From contig NZ_CP101833.1 in the NCBI RefSeq assembly GCF_024498355.1, positions 2,337,001 to 2,401,000 of the forward strand: 64,000 nucleotides of DNA. Reading direction: 5' to 3'. The notes under the pieces are model-generated. The model did not search any database, was not told the DNA's origin, and was given only the letters and a program-made list of their open reading frames with translations. Origin of the DNA: Bacillus pumilus. GTDB lineage: Bacteria; Bacillota; Bacilli; Bacillales; Bacillaceae. A program made the translations under genes and the position numbers. Shown in pieces: positions 1 to 8,986 of the stretch (its first letter is position 1; the number at the start of each line of letters is the position of its first letter).

Positions 1-330
1 AATGAGCTGGCCCGCGTCCATTGTTTGTTTTAAATGAAAGTATCCTGCTTTAAAGCCGGAAGCTTTTTTGTATTTTGCATAGTAAGTGAAAATGGTGTCA
101 TTCGAAATAAGCCCATTTTCTTTTAGGATGCCCGCAATCGCACGGACAGAAGTCCCATTTGGAATATGAATATTAATTGTTTGTTTGCTTTTTTGATCGA
201 CCGGTCCGAGTGCTGATTTAACATATAAAAAGCCTGATAATGCTGCAATGATGATTACAGCAAGTACAGATAACAGGACGATCCCCTTTTTTCTTTTAAA
301 GAATGGTCGTTTCTTTTGTTCTGAAAACAT
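1..330 (-). CDS. mltG: Endolytic murein transglycosylase MltG, N-terminal part (gene runs off the window)
   Basis: The first 110 codons of the YceG/MltG family protein, called YrrL in B. subtilis. A short basic cytoplasmic segment (MFSEQKKRPFFKRKK) precedes one transmembrane helix at about residues 17-37. The extracellular part then begins with the family's LysM-like region (motifs IHIPNGTSVRAIAGIL and GLISNDTIFTYYAK). The family cleaves nascent glycan strands and so limits peptidoglycan chain length. The ATG at 330 is chosen because AGGAGG lies 7 bases upstream. The downstream catalytic domain is outside the window, so catalytic residues cannot be checked. Confidence 0.93.
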   Translation of the reverse strand, partial: MFSEQKKRPFFKRKKGIVLLSVLAVIIIAALSGFLYVKSALGPVDQKSKQTINIHIPNGTSVRAIAGILKENGLISNDTIFTYYAKYKKASGFKAGYFHLKQTMDAGQLI

Positions 331-357
331 GCATGGCCCTCCTCACATCTAGCCTTT

Positions 358-386
358 ATAGTACATGATTCGACGGAGTTCGGCAA
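358..386 (-). promoter_or_regulatory. Candidate sigma-A promoter of mltG
   Basis: On the minus strand TTGCCG (381-386) and TACTAT (358-363) are separated by 17 bases, just upstream of the mltG ribosome binding site and downstream of the yhfS stop. This would give mltG its own promoter, separate from the biotin-type operon before it. Seen by eye only. Confidence 0.45.
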
Positions 387-403
387 TTACTTGCCCATGC
401 ATC

Positions 404-1489
404 TCATGACAGAACTTGACATAATACGGCTAAACCAACACCACCGCCACTGCCAATGGCAGCCATGACATAGCTTCCTTTCGGTAAGGCGTGAGCTTCG
501 TAAAATAACCTCACCATCATAGCAGCTCCCGATGCGCTGTACGGATGCCCAAGACAAAGTGCACCGCCTCTTCTGTTGATCCGGTCATAAGGTATTCCTA
601 GCGTCCGAGCAATCAGCGCCACTTTCAGCGCAAACGCTTCATTGATTTCAAACAGCGCCACGTCTTCTATCTTCATCTGTTCCCTATGTAAGAGTTTCTT
701 GATCGCATCAATGGGTGAAGCAGCAGGAAAATGCGGATGCATCGCCGTCACAGCACTTCCGACATACCGTAACTTAGGCTTTAAGCCTTTGGCCTCTGCT
801 TCCGCTCTTTCCATCACAACGACTGCGGCTGCGCCGTCGGCTTCCTTGCAGCTATTGGTTACAGTCACAGTTCCTTCTGATAAAAAGACAGGCTTTGCCC
901 GCTTAATCAGCCTTGCGATCGGTCTTATTTTAGCGGCCGCTTCATCTGTGCTCAGCCCGTCAATCGGAACAATTTCTTCTGAATACGTTCCCTGTTTGAA
1001 TGCCTCTATACTTCTTTCCCAGCTTAAAAGCGCATAGTGATCTTGTTCTCTTCTCGTGACAGAAAATCTTGATGCGGTCAGCTCTGCTGCTTCTCCCATA
1101 TGCGGATCTCCTATCCAATCCGGCGAAAAGCGGGCTCTTTCTTTCATCGGTGATCTGGAAATGCTCTCAGTCCCGCCAGCAATATACATTGATCCCTCCC
1201 CCGATAGAACCATGACACAAGCCGTTCTAATCGCTTCAAGACCAGAGGCACACTGCCTGTCAATGGTCATGCCGGGAATGTGTCGAGAAAGCCCTGCTTC
1301 TAATGAGGACAGGCGAGCAATGTTTCCGCCACCCCCTACCACATTACCTAAAATCACGTCATCTGGCTTCCTCAGCTGAGACAAATGCTGAATAAGGGGC
1401 GCCGCTAAATGCTCTGGGCGATAATCCTTCAGCATCCCGTTTTTGTCACCGAAGGGTGTTCGTTTTGCTTCCACTATGACTGCTTGCAT
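404..1489 (-). CDS. yhfS: Thiolase-family acetyl-CoA acyltransferase, YhfS-like
   Basis: 361 aa, slightly shorter than the usual 390 aa of thiolases. The nucleophile motif DRQCASGLEAI (Cys near residue 80), the NEAFA motif and the GHP motif (LGHPYSASGA) are present. The C-terminal motif that normally reads C-x-G-G-G-x-G appears as GSGGGVGLA, so the second catalytic cysteine is missing. The start ATG at 1489 has GGAGG 10 bases upstream and lies inside the end of the preceding ligase gene (16-base overlap), which indicates translational coupling. It is the last gene of bioY-yhfT-yhfS. In B. subtilis this trio lies elsewhere and is BirA-controlled (from memory). A role in supplying or recycling acyl-CoA for pimelate/biotin is inference. 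Confidence 0.85.
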   Translation of the reverse strand: MQAVIVEAKRTPFGDKNGMLKDYRPEHLAAPLIQHLSQLRKPDDVILGNVVGGGGNIARLSSLEAGLSRHIPGMTIDRQCASGLEAIRTACVMVLSGEGSMYIAGGTESISRSPMKERARFSPDWIGDPHMGEAAELTASRFSVTRREQDHYALLSWERSIEAFKQGTYSEEIVPIDGLSTDEAAAKIRPIARLIKRAKPVFLSEGTVTVTNSCKEADGAAAVVVMERAEAEAKGLKPKLRYVGSAVTAMHPHFPAASPIDAIKKLLHREQMKIEDVALFEINEAFALKVALIARTLGIPYDRINRRGGALCLGHPYSASGAAMMVRLFYEAHALPKGSYVMAAIGSGGGVGLAVLCQVLS

Positions 1490-2937
1490 GACAATTGATC
1501 CTCCGCCCACTTTTTCATGCTGGCACGAGCGATTTTCCCGCCGGATGTTTCGATCATTTGGTCAATGACAAGCCATTTTTTTGGTATCTTATAAGCCGCC
1601 AGTTTTTCTTTGGCAGCTTGCCTAATGCTCTTTGTCTGCTGTACTTGTTCAATAATGGCAACAGGGATTTCACCCCAATATGGATCAGGAAGGCCTATTA
1701 CGATCGACCGTTTCACCTCTGGCTGTTCATTTAGCACACGCTCAATTTCCTCTGGAAAAATATTCAGTCCTCCATAGACGATCATGCCATTCTCACGGCC
1801 GCTCATATACAAATACCCATCTTCGTCCAGCCACCCCATATCATAGACCGTCAGCCACTCCTCTGGCTGTTTTTCCTCGTGTAAGTAACCTGAAAAAGAC
1901 ATCGGGCTTTTCACATAAATTCTCCCTGTTTCATTTGGCTGACAGACGGTTTGATCTGCTCGTCTCACTTCAACTTGAATCGTAGAGAAAGGCCGTCCAA
2001 CAGAAGTAGGTTTTTGCAGAAAATCATTTGAAGATAAATAGGAGACAAAACTCAACTCTGATGTTCCATAAAAATCAAAAAATGTGACATGTGGATCGTT
2101 GGTTACTAGTTGTTTTTTTGAAGAGATTCCCCAATCCGCCCCAGAGGATATGACGAGAAGCGGAGTGTCTCCGAAAGCATCAATTTGCAGTAATGATTCT
2201 GTCATGGTAGGGACCGTATAAACAGCAGTGATGTCTCCCCTTTCTAAGGCAGCCTTTCCTTTCTCTGGCGTGAATTTTTGTAATAGCGTCACCGTGCCGC
2301 CAAAGTATAGTGTACTGATGGCACCATATAAAAAATGAGAGGATAAAAGTGTGCCTAAAATGAGAACATGATCTTGATGAGTGATCCCAAATTCAGAGGC
2401 CGTCATTCGAAAGCTCTCGATCCATGAATGCTGACGCCTCATAAAGGCTTTGGGTGAACCCGTTGATCCTGAAGTAAACCCCATATAAAAGGCAGGATCT
2501 TCCTCGGTATCGTGTTTGTTAGATTGAACGTGTGTGATAAGGCTCATTCTTTCTTTCCATTCAGATAAAGAAAGAACAAGCATGTCTACCTTGATCTTTT
2601 CAAATCTTCTCATATATCGATCCTCAATAATGACGAGATCTGCTTCACTTAACAAGAGCTTTTCTACACATTCTTCATGACTCCATCTCGGATCAAGAGG
2701 AACGGCTGTCCACCCTGCGCAAGCCGCTCCAGCAAATATTTGTAGAAAAGAAGCACCATTTGATACTAAAAAAGCGACTCTTTTTTGCTGATGAGCCGTT
2801 TCATTTAGCCACTGTGCTGATGTCTGCACACGCTCATGCCAATCTTGATAAGTGATGCTCTCTTGTTCATCTATGATGGCGATATGATCTGGCTTCATTT
2901 TTGCATGTGCTGCATAGCTTTCAGTTATTCTAATCAA
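1474..2937 (-). CDS. yhfT: AMP-forming acyl-CoA ligase, YhfT-like
   Basis: 487 aa ANL-superfamily adenylating enzyme, which activates a carboxylic acid with ATP and transfers it to CoA. Core motifs in order: the phosphate-binding loop GFTSGSTGSPKAF (about residue 153), FDFYGTSEL (A5, about 290), YDMGWLDEDG with the ribose-binding Asp (A7, about 365), the hinge SGRENGMIVYGG (A8) and a C-terminal SGGKIARA with the catalytic Lys. The start is TTG at 2937; it overlaps the bioY stop in TTGA and has GGGAGG 8 bases upstream. It is the middle gene of a biotin-type operon. Substrate unknown; a pimelate-like or medium-chain acid is plausible from the context. Confidence 0.87.
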   Translation of the reverse strand: MIRITESYAAHAKMKPDHIAIIDEQESITYQDWHERVQTSAQWLNETAHQQKRVAFLVSNGASFLQIFAGAACAGWTAVPLDPRWSHEECVEKLLLSEADLVIIEDRYMRRFEKIKVDMLVLSLSEWKERMSLITHVQSNKHDTEEDPAFYMGFTSGSTGSPKAFMRRQHSWIESFRMTASEFGITHQDHVLILGTLLSSHFLYGAISTLYFGGTVTLLQKFTPEKGKAALERGDITAVYTVPTMTESLLQIDAFGDTPLLVISSGADWGISSKKQLVTNDPHVTFFDFYGTSELSFVSYLSSNDFLQKPTSVGRPFSTIQVEVRRADQTVCQPNETGRIYVKSPMSFSGYLHEEKQPEEWLTVYDMGWLDEDGYLYMSGRENGMIVYGGLNIFPEEIERVLNEQPEVKRSIVIGLPDPYWGEIPVAIIEQVQQTKSIRQAAKEKLAAYKIPKKWLVIDQMIETSGGKIARASMKKWAEDQLSCKQS

Positions 2938-3503
2938 ACCGCTCGCCTCCCTTTATGTATGTCCCTTTTTCGATATGACATTGCTTGGATGATTTTCATC
3001 GTGAAGACGGCACACATTCCAGCTTTGATGAGATCACCTGGGATATAGATCAAACTGAGCAGAGCTGCCTGTGTGACCTTTATATGCATCATCATGGCTT
3101 GAAAAGGAATGCCGCATACATACAGAATCCCGATACTGCATACCGCATAGATCATAAAAAGACGCAGAGCGGTCACTTTTTTCAGCCGGTTCAGCCACAG
3201 GCTGATCATAAAGGCAGCCACTGGATAAGCCAGTAAAAAACCACCGCTTGGTCCAAAAAAGACCCCAATCCCGCCTCTTCCTCCAGATAAAAGAGGTGCG
3301 CCTGCTGCCACAATCAGGAGAAAAAGAAGTAAACTGATCAGCGCTTGTTTTGGCTTTAACAGCCCCCCAGCAAGCAAAAGACCTGCAGTTTGCAATGTGA
3401 TTGGTACTGGTGTAAACGTAAGTAATATCGGCGGGATCAACCCTAACATCCCGACGACTGCTGTCATTAACGCCATTTGCATCATATCTTGAATTTTCAA
3501 CAT
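2934..3503 (-). CDS. yhfU: Biotin transporter BioY (YhfU-like)
   Basis: 189 aa integral membrane protein of the BioY family, the substrate-binding (S) component for biotin, which works alone or with an ECF module. It has about six transmembrane helices. The family signature region is visible as PVPITLQTAGLLLAGGLL (about residues 33-50), then GAPLLSGGRGGIGVFFGPSGG and LAYPVAAF. The ATG at 3503 has GAGGGG 5 bases upstream. It is the first gene of the operon with yhfT and yhfS and is preceded by a BirA-type operator, which fits repression when biotin is plentiful. Confidence 0.92.
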   Translation of the reverse strand: MLKIQDMMQMALMTAVVGMLGLIPPILLTFTPVPITLQTAGLLLAGGLLKPKQALISLLLFLLIVAAGAPLLSGGRGGIGVFFGPSGGFLLAYPVAAFMISLWLNRLKKVTALRLFMIYAVCSIGILYVCGIPFQAMMMHIKVTQAALLSLIYIPGDLIKAGMCAVFTMKIIQAMSYRKRDIHKGRRAV

Positions 3504-3558
3504 TCATGCCCCTCACTCGATTCCTTGATAAAAATAGAGTAAAAGCTCGAGTGATTTA

Positions 3559-3587
3559 TGTCAACCTAAAATTTATTCAAGTTAACA
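3559..3587 (-). promoter_or_regulatory. BirA (biotin repressor) operator of bioY-yhfT-yhfS
   Basis: Read on the minus strand: TGTTAAC, 15 bases, GTTGACA. This matches the Gram-positive BirA box (TGTwAAC, N15, GTTwACA) with one change in the second arm. The second arm contains TTGACA, which can double as a -35 hexamer, so bound BirA-biotinyl-AMP would block RNA polymerase. It lies 56 bases upstream of the bioY start codon. The motif is recalled from the literature on BirA regulons. Confidence 0.8.
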
Positions 3588-3597
3588 TATCAGGCGT

Positions 3598-3642
3598 AAA
3601 AAAAACCTGTGAAAAAAGATCACTTAAGATCATATTCACAGG
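3598..3642 (-). terminator. Rho-independent terminator after yrzB
   Basis: The minus strand reads CCTGTGAA (3642-3635), a 21-base loop region and TTCACAGG (3613-3606), followed by a run of eight T. It ends the alaS-yrzL-yrrK-yrzB transcript before the bioY operon. Confidence 0.8.
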
Positions 3643-3655
3643 CCTTTTGTTTGTT

Positions 3656-3937
3656 CTATTCTTCGTCTTCTTGATCTAAGAACGTATTTAACGTTTCTTC
3701 GATCATGTCCCACTCTTCATCTGTTTCAATTGGCTTTAGCTCGCCATCTTCACCGTCTTCGTTCGGTGTGAAGCTTGATGCATGAATTTCGATTTCTTCG
3801 TTGTCCTGCTCAGAAATTGGGTAGTAAAGGACATATGACTTGTTAAAATGGTCGCTTTCAAAAGTAAATAGTACTTCGCAAAGCTGTTCATTTCCATTAT
3901 CATCAACGATTGTAATTTGCTTTTCTCCGTGTTCCAT
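3656..3937 (-). CDS. yrzB: DUF1292 protein YrzB (UPF0473)
   Basis: 93 aa, strongly acidic, with a C-terminus rich in Glu and Asp (ending DQEDEE). It matches B. subtilis YrzB through [20 protein letters not shown] and [14 protein letters not shown]. The function is unknown. It is conserved in Firmicutes as the partner of yrrK and yrzL, as here (16 bases downstream of yrrK). The ATG at 3937 is chosen over an in-frame GTG at 3946, because that GTG is part of the GAGGTG ribosome binding site. Confidence 0.93.
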   Translation of the reverse strand: MEHGEKQITIVDDNGNEQLCEVLFTFESDHFNKSYVLYYPISEQDNEEIEIHASSFTPNEDGEDGELKPIETDEEWDMIEETLNTFLDQEDEE

Positions 3938-3952
3938 TTGATTCACCTCATT

Positions 3953-4369
3953 TTAATTTAAGCTGTCTAAGTACCCTTGAAGGATCATGACAGCCGCCAT
4001 TTTATCAATGACTTTTTTACGCTTTTGTCTGCTCACATCTGCAGAGATGAGCATTTTTTCCGCTGCCATTGTCGACAGACGCTCGTCCCAAAGCACAACA
4101 GGAACATTGTACGTGTTTTCTAACACTTTCGCAAATGATTGGCTGGCTTCGCCTCTAGGACCGACCGTACCATTCATATTCTTTGGAAAGCCAAGTACGA
4201 TTTTATCCGCTCCGTATTGCGCAATGATCTCAGACAGGCGGCTGAGACCAAAGTCTCCGCCTGCTTCATTAATTTTAATTGTTTCAATCCCTTGCGCTGT
4301 CCATCCCATTTCATCACTGATCGCAACACCAAGGGTTTTCGTGCCTAAATCTAAGCCTAAAATTCTCAT
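3953..4369 (-). CDS. yrrK: Holliday-junction resolvase-like RuvX/YqgF (YrrK)
   Basis: 138 aa RNase H-fold protein. The N-terminal strand carries the metal-binding Asp in [14 protein letters not shown], followed by [10 protein letters not shown] (about residue 60) and [14 protein letters not shown] (about residue 95). The C-terminal motif [17 protein letters not shown] holds the last acidic residue. Members have been linked to 16S rRNA 5' maturation and to Holliday-junction cleavage in different bacteria. The conserved trio yrzL-yrrK-yrzB downstream of alaS is intact, with 3 bases between yrzL and yrrK. Confidence 0.93.
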   Translation of the reverse strand: MRILGLDLGTKTLGVAISDEMGWTAQGIETIKINEAGGDFGLSRLSEIIAQYGADKIVLGFPKNMNGTVGPRGEASQSFAKVLENTYNVPVVLWDERLSTMAAEKMLISADVSRQKRKKVIDKMAAVMILQGYLDSLN

Positions 4370-4372
4370 GTT

Positions 4373-4639
4373 TTACGCCTCTTTATGTGTCTCTAAGTAC
4401 GATTTAACCAATTCCTCAATTAATTCGTCTCGTTCTAGTTTACGAATTAGGTTGCGTGCATCCTGATGTCTTGGAATATATGCAGGGTCGCCTGACAGCA
4501 AGTATCCGACAATTTGATTGATCGGGTTATATCCTTTTTCTTGGAGTGCATCATAGACTGTAATGAGCACTTCATTCACATTGGTTTCAGCTGAATCATC
4601 AGAGAAGTTAAACTTCATTGTCTTATCAAATGAACTCAC
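4373..4639 (-). CDS. yrzL: IreB-family regulatory phosphoprotein YrzL (UPF0297)
   Basis: 88 aa, almost identical to B. subtilis YrzL (core [20 protein letters not shown] and [20 protein letters not shown]). In Enterococcus the homolog IreB is phosphorylated by the Ser/Thr kinase IreK and affects cephalosporin resistance; a similar role here is inference. The GTG start at 4639 gives the family length. GAGGTG is 9 bases upstream, and an earlier GTG at 4651 is part of that ribosome binding site. Confidence 0.93.
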   Translation of the reverse strand: MSSFDKTMKFNFSDDSAETNVNEVLITVYDALQEKGYNPINQIVGYLLSGDPAYIPRHQDARNLIRKLERDELIEELVKSYLETHKEA

Positions 4640-4728
4640 TGCTTCTTGCACCTCTCTTCCAACATTCTACTAGCAAGCTTTTTTCTAACCGCTCATCTAA
4701 TACCATTATTCTACACTACATTGCCTGA

Positions 4729-7365
4729 TTATAAAACGGATTTGACAGATTCTTCGACAATTGCCAGTGCTTCTTCAAGTTTTTCTGGTTGTTTCCCGCC
4801 TGCTTGCGCCATGTCTGGACGTCCGCCTCCGCCTCCGCCGCAGATTTCAGCTACCTGCTTGACAAGCTTCCCTGCATGAAGACCTTTTTCGATAACGTCT
4901 TTTGTCACTCCTGCTGAAATGTTTACTTTTCCATTTTGAACGGCTCCGAGCACAATGACAGCTGACCCTAATTTGGCTTTTAAATCATCTACCATTGTTC
5001 TTAAATGGTTCATGTCTTTGGCGTTTACTTTTTCTGTTAACACTTTCACTCCGCCAATGTCTTTGACTTTTTCTAAAATAGAGCCTGCTTCGGCCTGACT
5101 TAGTTTCGCAAGAAGAGATTCGTTTTCTCTTTGAACCTCTTTTAAATCTGCCTGCAATGAAGCGATGCGTTTTGGTACATCTTTCGTATTTGACTTAAGC
5201 TCACTAGCTGCCTGCTCTAAAATGGCCAGCTGGTCATTTAATTCTTCGTAGGCACCTTTACCAGTCACAGCCTCAATACGGCGTGTTCCAGCACCAATAC
5301 CCGATTCAGACGCAATTTTAAACAAACCGATTTCCGCAGTATTTTGAACGTGACAGCCGCCGCATAGCTCGATGCTGTAATCGCCTACCTGGACAACGCG
5401 GACAATATCGCCATATTTCTCACCAAACAGCGCCATTGCGCCCATTTCTTTTGCTTCAGCGATCGGTTTTAGGTCAATCGCAACAGAAATGCCTTCCCAA
5501 ATCTTTTCGTTGACGATTTTTTCAATCTGTGACAATTCTTCTTTTGTCACTTGTCCAAAATGAGAGAAATCAAAGCGAAGTCTGTTTTCGTTCACCAGCG
5601 AGCCTGCTTGGTTGACGTGGCTGCCTAATACATCTTTTAGCGCCTGATGCAAGAGATGCGTCGCTGTATGGTTTTTCACAATGCCTTTTCGCAGAGCTGA
5701 TTCCACTTCAGCAGTCACTTCAAGTCCTTTTTGAGCCGTACCGCTTACGACCACTCCTTCATGGACATGCTGACCATTTGGCGCCTTTTTCACATCTTTG
5801 ATTTCAATGATGGCTTCTGCGCTTTTTAATGTCCCTTTATCGGCTACTTGTCCACCACTTTCAGCATAGAAAGGTGTTTCATCTAATAAGATTTGCACCG
5901 TTTCTCCTTCATGTGCTTCCGCGACAATTTCACCATTTTGAAGCAATTCGACAATGCGGGATGCCGCAGTTAAATTTTCGTATCCAACGAAGGTACTCTC
6001 TACTTTAATATCACCTAGAGCCCCGCCTTGAACCTGCATACTGCCGACATCCTGTCTCGCATTTCTTGCACGTTCACGCTGCTTCTCCATCTCCGTCTGG
6101 AAGCCTTCTCGATCGACTGTCATGTTCTCGTCTTCTGCATATTCTTCTGTCAGCTCGACAGGGAATCCGTACGTGTCATACAGCTTAAATACATCTTCGC
6201 CTGAAATCTGTGAGCTGCCATTGTCTCTTTCTTTTTTGATCACTTCTGACAAAATGGCTAGCCCTTCATTCAGTGTTTCATGGAAACGTTCTTCCTCGTT
6301 TTTGATTACTTTCGCAATAAATTCTTCTTTTGCTTGTACATCTGGATAGAAATCCTTCATAATCTCAGCAACAACTGGCACTAGATCATACATAAATGGA
6401 CGGTGAATATGGATCGTTTTTGCATAACGCACGGCACGGCGCAGCAAACGTCTTAACACATATCCGCGGCCTTCATTGGAAGGAAGCGCTCCGTCACTTA
6501 CGGCAAAGGCAACAGTCCGGATGTGGTCAGCAATAACTTTAAATGCTGTATCCTTTTCCTTCGTCTCCCCATAGCTTTCTCCAGAGATGGTTTCTACAGC
6601 ACGAATAATCGGCATGAATAGATCTGTATCAAAGTTCGTCGGTACGTTTTGAATGACAGATACCATTCGTTCAAGACCCATCCCTGTATCAATGTTTTTC
6701 TTCGGCAGTGGTGTGTATGTACCATCTGGATTATGGTTGAATTCAGAGAACACAAGATTCCATACTTCTAGATAACGCTCATTTTCCCCGCCTGGATATA
6801 ATTCTGGATCGTTCAAGTCGTGACCATATGCTTCGCCGCGGTCATAGAAAATTTCTGTATTCGGCCCACTCGGCCCCTCGCCAATATCCCAGAAGTTGCC
6901 TTCAAGGCGAATAATACGTTCTTCAGGTACACCAATTTTATCTCTCCAAAGAATATACGCTTCTTCGTCCTCTGGATGTACAGTGACAGATAACAGATTC
7001 GGATCAAAGCCAATCCACTCGTCACTCGTTAAGAATTCCCAAGCCCAATCAATGGCCTCTTCTTTAAAATAGTCACCAATAGAAAAGTTGCCAAGCATTT
7101 CAAAGAACGTATGATGTCGGGCTGTTTTCCCAACATTCTCGATATCATTCGTACGAATAGATTTTTGCGCGTTACAAATACGCGGATTGTCAGGAACCAC
7201 GCGGCCATCAAAGTATTTTTTTAATGTCGCAACCCCGCTGTTAATCCATAAAAGTGTTGGATCATCGTGCGGTACGAGGGACGCACTCGGTTCTACAGCA
7301 TGTCCTTTTTCTTTAAAAAAGTCTAAAAACATTTGACGTACTTGAGCAGAAGTTAAAGTTTTCAT
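4729..7365 (-). CDS. alaS: Alanyl-tRNA synthetase
   Basis: 878 aa, the normal length for bacterial AlaRS. The class II catalytic core is N-terminal ([33 protein letters not shown]). The editing domain follows with the zinc ligands [11 protein letters not shown] (about residue 565) and CGGCH (about residue 665). The C-Ala/DHHA1 domain ends in [15 protein letters not shown]. It charges tRNA-Ala and hydrolyses mischarged Ser- and Gly-tRNA-Ala. It is first in the operon alaS-yrzL-yrrK-yrzB and is controlled by the T-box leader upstream. Confidence 0.98.
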   Translation of the reverse strand: MKTLTSAQVRQMFLDFFKEKGHAVEPSASLVPHDDPTLLWINSGVATLKKYFDGRVVPDNPRICNAQKSIRTNDIENVGKTARHHTFFEMLGNFSIGDYFKEEAIDWAWEFLTSDEWIGFDPNLLSVTVHPEDEEAYILWRDKIGVPEERIIRLEGNFWDIGEGPSGPNTEIFYDRGEAYGHDLNDPELYPGGENERYLEVWNLVFSEFNHNPDGTYTPLPKKNIDTGMGLERMVSVIQNVPTNFDTDLFMPIIRAVETISGESYGETKEKDTAFKVIADHIRTVAFAVSDGALPSNEGRGYVLRRLLRRAVRYAKTIHIHRPFMYDLVPVVAEIMKDFYPDVQAKEEFIAKVIKNEEERFHETLNEGLAILSEVIKKERDNGSSQISGEDVFKLYDTYGFPVELTEEYAEDENMTVDREGFQTEMEKQRERARNARQDVGSMQVQGGALGDIKVESTFVGYENLTAASRIVELLQNGEIVAEAHEGETVQILLDETPFYAESGGQVADKGTLKSAEAIIEIKDVKKAPNGQHVHEGVVVSGTAQKGLEVTAEVESALRKGIVKNHTATHLLHQALKDVLGSHVNQAGSLVNENRLRFDFSHFGQVTKEELSQIEKIVNEKIWEGISVAIDLKPIAEAKEMGAMALFGEKYGDIVRVVQVGDYSIELCGGCHVQNTAEIGLFKIASESGIGAGTRRIEAVTGKGAYEELNDQLAILEQAASELKSNTKDVPKRIASLQADLKEVQRENESLLAKLSQAEAGSILEKVKDIGGVKVLTEKVNAKDMNHLRTMVDDLKAKLGSAVIVLGAVQNGKVNISAGVTKDVIEKGLHAGKLVKQVAEICGGGGGGRPDMAQAGGKQPEKLEEALAIVEESVKSVL

Positions 7366-7404
7366 TTAAAAATCCTCCCTTTTCATTTCATCAATCTCCA
7401 CACA

Positions 7405-7667
7405 AACGAAAAACATCCCGCCCTATGCAAGCATAAAACTACTTACACAGGGACGAGATGTTCTCGCGGTACCACCCTGATTATAGACATATTCGTCTAT
7501 CACCTTCACATCCGATAACGCCGGAAGAGAGCGGCAGTGTTTATCTGCACTCAGGACTAGCTTCCGTTAAAGGTCTGATAAGGCTTTTCTCAGCAAAATA
7601 AAGCCTCTCTCTGCAACAGCTTTTTAACGTACTCGGGTCCATCATTGAATTCAATATGTATGAATCG
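7405..7667 (-). promoter_or_regulatory. T-box riboswitch leader of alaS
   Basis: The minus strand carries the invariant T-box AGGGTGGTACCGCG (7457-7480 region), which base-pairs with the tRNA acceptor end. It is followed by a terminator formed by CATCTCGTCCCTG and CATAGGGCGGGATG with a T-run at 7413-7409. The AGAGAG-type stem I motif lies near the 5' end. Uncharged tRNA-Ala stabilises the antiterminator. GCC/GCT triplets near the 3' base of stem I are candidate Ala specifiers; I could not decide between them by eye. This explains the 332-base gap between alaS and yrrI. Confidence 0.93.
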
Positions 7668-7672
7668 AAATT

Positions 7673-7701
7673 ATTATAGACAACTCGGCTCGTCTTGTCA
7701 A
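7673..7701 (-). promoter_or_regulatory. Sigma-A promoter of alaS
   Basis: Perfect hexamers TTGACA (7701-7696) and TATAAT (7678-7673) with a 17-base spacer. Expected start near 7666, which is the 5' end of the T-box leader. The -35 element overlaps the last codons of yrrI. Confidence 0.88.
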
Positions 7702-8762
7702 TGAACGCTTCGTCTCATCAGGATATATTGCACAATCATGACCCTGATAATAGCGGCAGTTGGTACGGCTAAAATCATCCCAATTAAACCAAACAACTCT
7801 CCTCCTGCGAGCAAAACAAGCATAATAACGACAGGATGCATATGGAGACTTCTCCCAACGATGATCGGACTGAGTATATTACTTTCCAAAAATTGCAAAA
7901 CAGCCACTGTGATCAGCACAATCATCACCGACTTCACCGAAATGGTAAAAGCAATAAAGACAGCAGGAATCGCCCCAATAATCGGACCAAAGTACGGAAT
8001 CACATTCGTTGCCCCAATCAGCATGCCAAGGACAAGCGGATACGGAATATGAAACAGCCAGAGAACAATGGCTGCTGCCCCCCCAATTAAAGAACAGACA
8101 AGCAATTGTCCTCTAATATAATTACCAAGCGAGTCGTCCACCGCTTTCACAAAAGCGTGGCCTCTCTTTCGGAATCTCGATGGCGTTAAATACCATGCAG
8201 CCCGCTTCATTGTATTCATATCTTTCACCATATAAAAGACAAGAAAAGGAATAAGCGCTGCGACTAATGCGTAATCCAATAATACTTTACAGCTAAGAAT
8301 CATCCGCTCTGCCCCATTTGCTGCATATGTTTCCGATTGAACAATCAAACGATCCAGCCGATCGTGAAGCCCGTCAGGCCAATGGCTTGTATGACGATGA
8401 ATATGAGATAAAGCGCCATTATAGGTTTCGGCAAGCACAGGGATTTGTTCTGACAGCTCATTTAACTGCGTAATCATGACAGGCGCCCCTTTGTAAACCG
8501 CAAAACCAATCCCGCCAAAAAACAGCACATAAATCAATAAGAGACTGACTGTTCTAGGCCAGCCTTGCCCGTGCAGTCTTTCGATAATAGGATAAAGCAG
8601 ATAAGAAATAAAAATGGCGATGAGCAGCGGAATAAGAACCGCTTTTAGTAATAAAAAAATGGGCATCCACAATTCGTCGAGCTGAACCAAAATGAGTAAG
8701 GATGCAAGGACAAGCAGTACACCTGCAGCATATATTAGAAATTGGATCGGACGTTTCTTCAC
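7698..8762 (-). CDS. yrrI: AI-2E/PerM-family membrane protein YrrI
   Basis: 354 aa polytopic membrane protein of the UPF0118 (AI-2E exporter/PerM) family. It has paired N-terminal helices, a soluble insert around residues 70-150 and a C-terminal cluster of helices with the family motifs GGAAAIVLWLFHIPYPLVLG, NVIPYFGPIIGAIPA and GRSLHMHPVVIMLVLLAGG. Members include quorum-signal exporters and Na+/H+ antiporters; the substrate here is unknown. The GTG at 8762 is chosen because GAGGTG is 6 bases upstream. In B. subtilis it also lies between alaS and glnQ. Confidence 0.9.
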   Translation of the reverse strand: MKKRPIQFLIYAAGVLLVLASLLILVQLDELWMPIFLLLKAVLIPLLIAIFISYLLYPIIERLHGQGWPRTVSLLLIYVLFFGGIGFAVYKGAPVMITQLNELSEQIPVLAETYNGALSHIHRHTSHWPDGLHDRLDRLIVQSETYAANGAERMILSCKVLLDYALVAALIPFLVFYMVKDMNTMKRAAWYLTPSRFRKRGHAFVKAVDDSLGNYIRGQLLVCSLIGGAAAIVLWLFHIPYPLVLGMLIGATNVIPYFGPIIGAIPAVFIAFTISVKSVMIVLITVAVLQFLESNILSPIIVGRSLHMHPVVIMLVLLAGGELFGLIGMILAVPTAAIIRVMIVQYILMRRSVH

Positions 8763-8986
8763 CTTTTTCACCTCTTTTCTTATTGTTTAACCATCTTCTG
8801 CAATTATCCATGTAAATAAAATTTGTCCTAACTTTGTTAAAAATGAATATACATGAAACATACAGCTCCATCCAACGTCACTGTTTGCTGTAAAATCTCG
8901 TCAGAAAACATTCCATTTTTTACTTCTTTTCACACAAGGTATGCTAGTATCCACTTTAGCCAAATAAACACAAGAGGAGGTTCTTC

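Noticed and set aside
3034..3516. 160-aa open frame on the minus strand over bioY
   Set aside because: It lies in another frame of bioY, has no family features, and bioY has the membrane pattern, the ribosome site and the BirA box.
8890..8906. TnrA/GlnR box upstream of glnQ
   Set aside because: Only about two thirds of the consensus positions match and the central AT-rich part is broken by C and G; too weak to list as a site.
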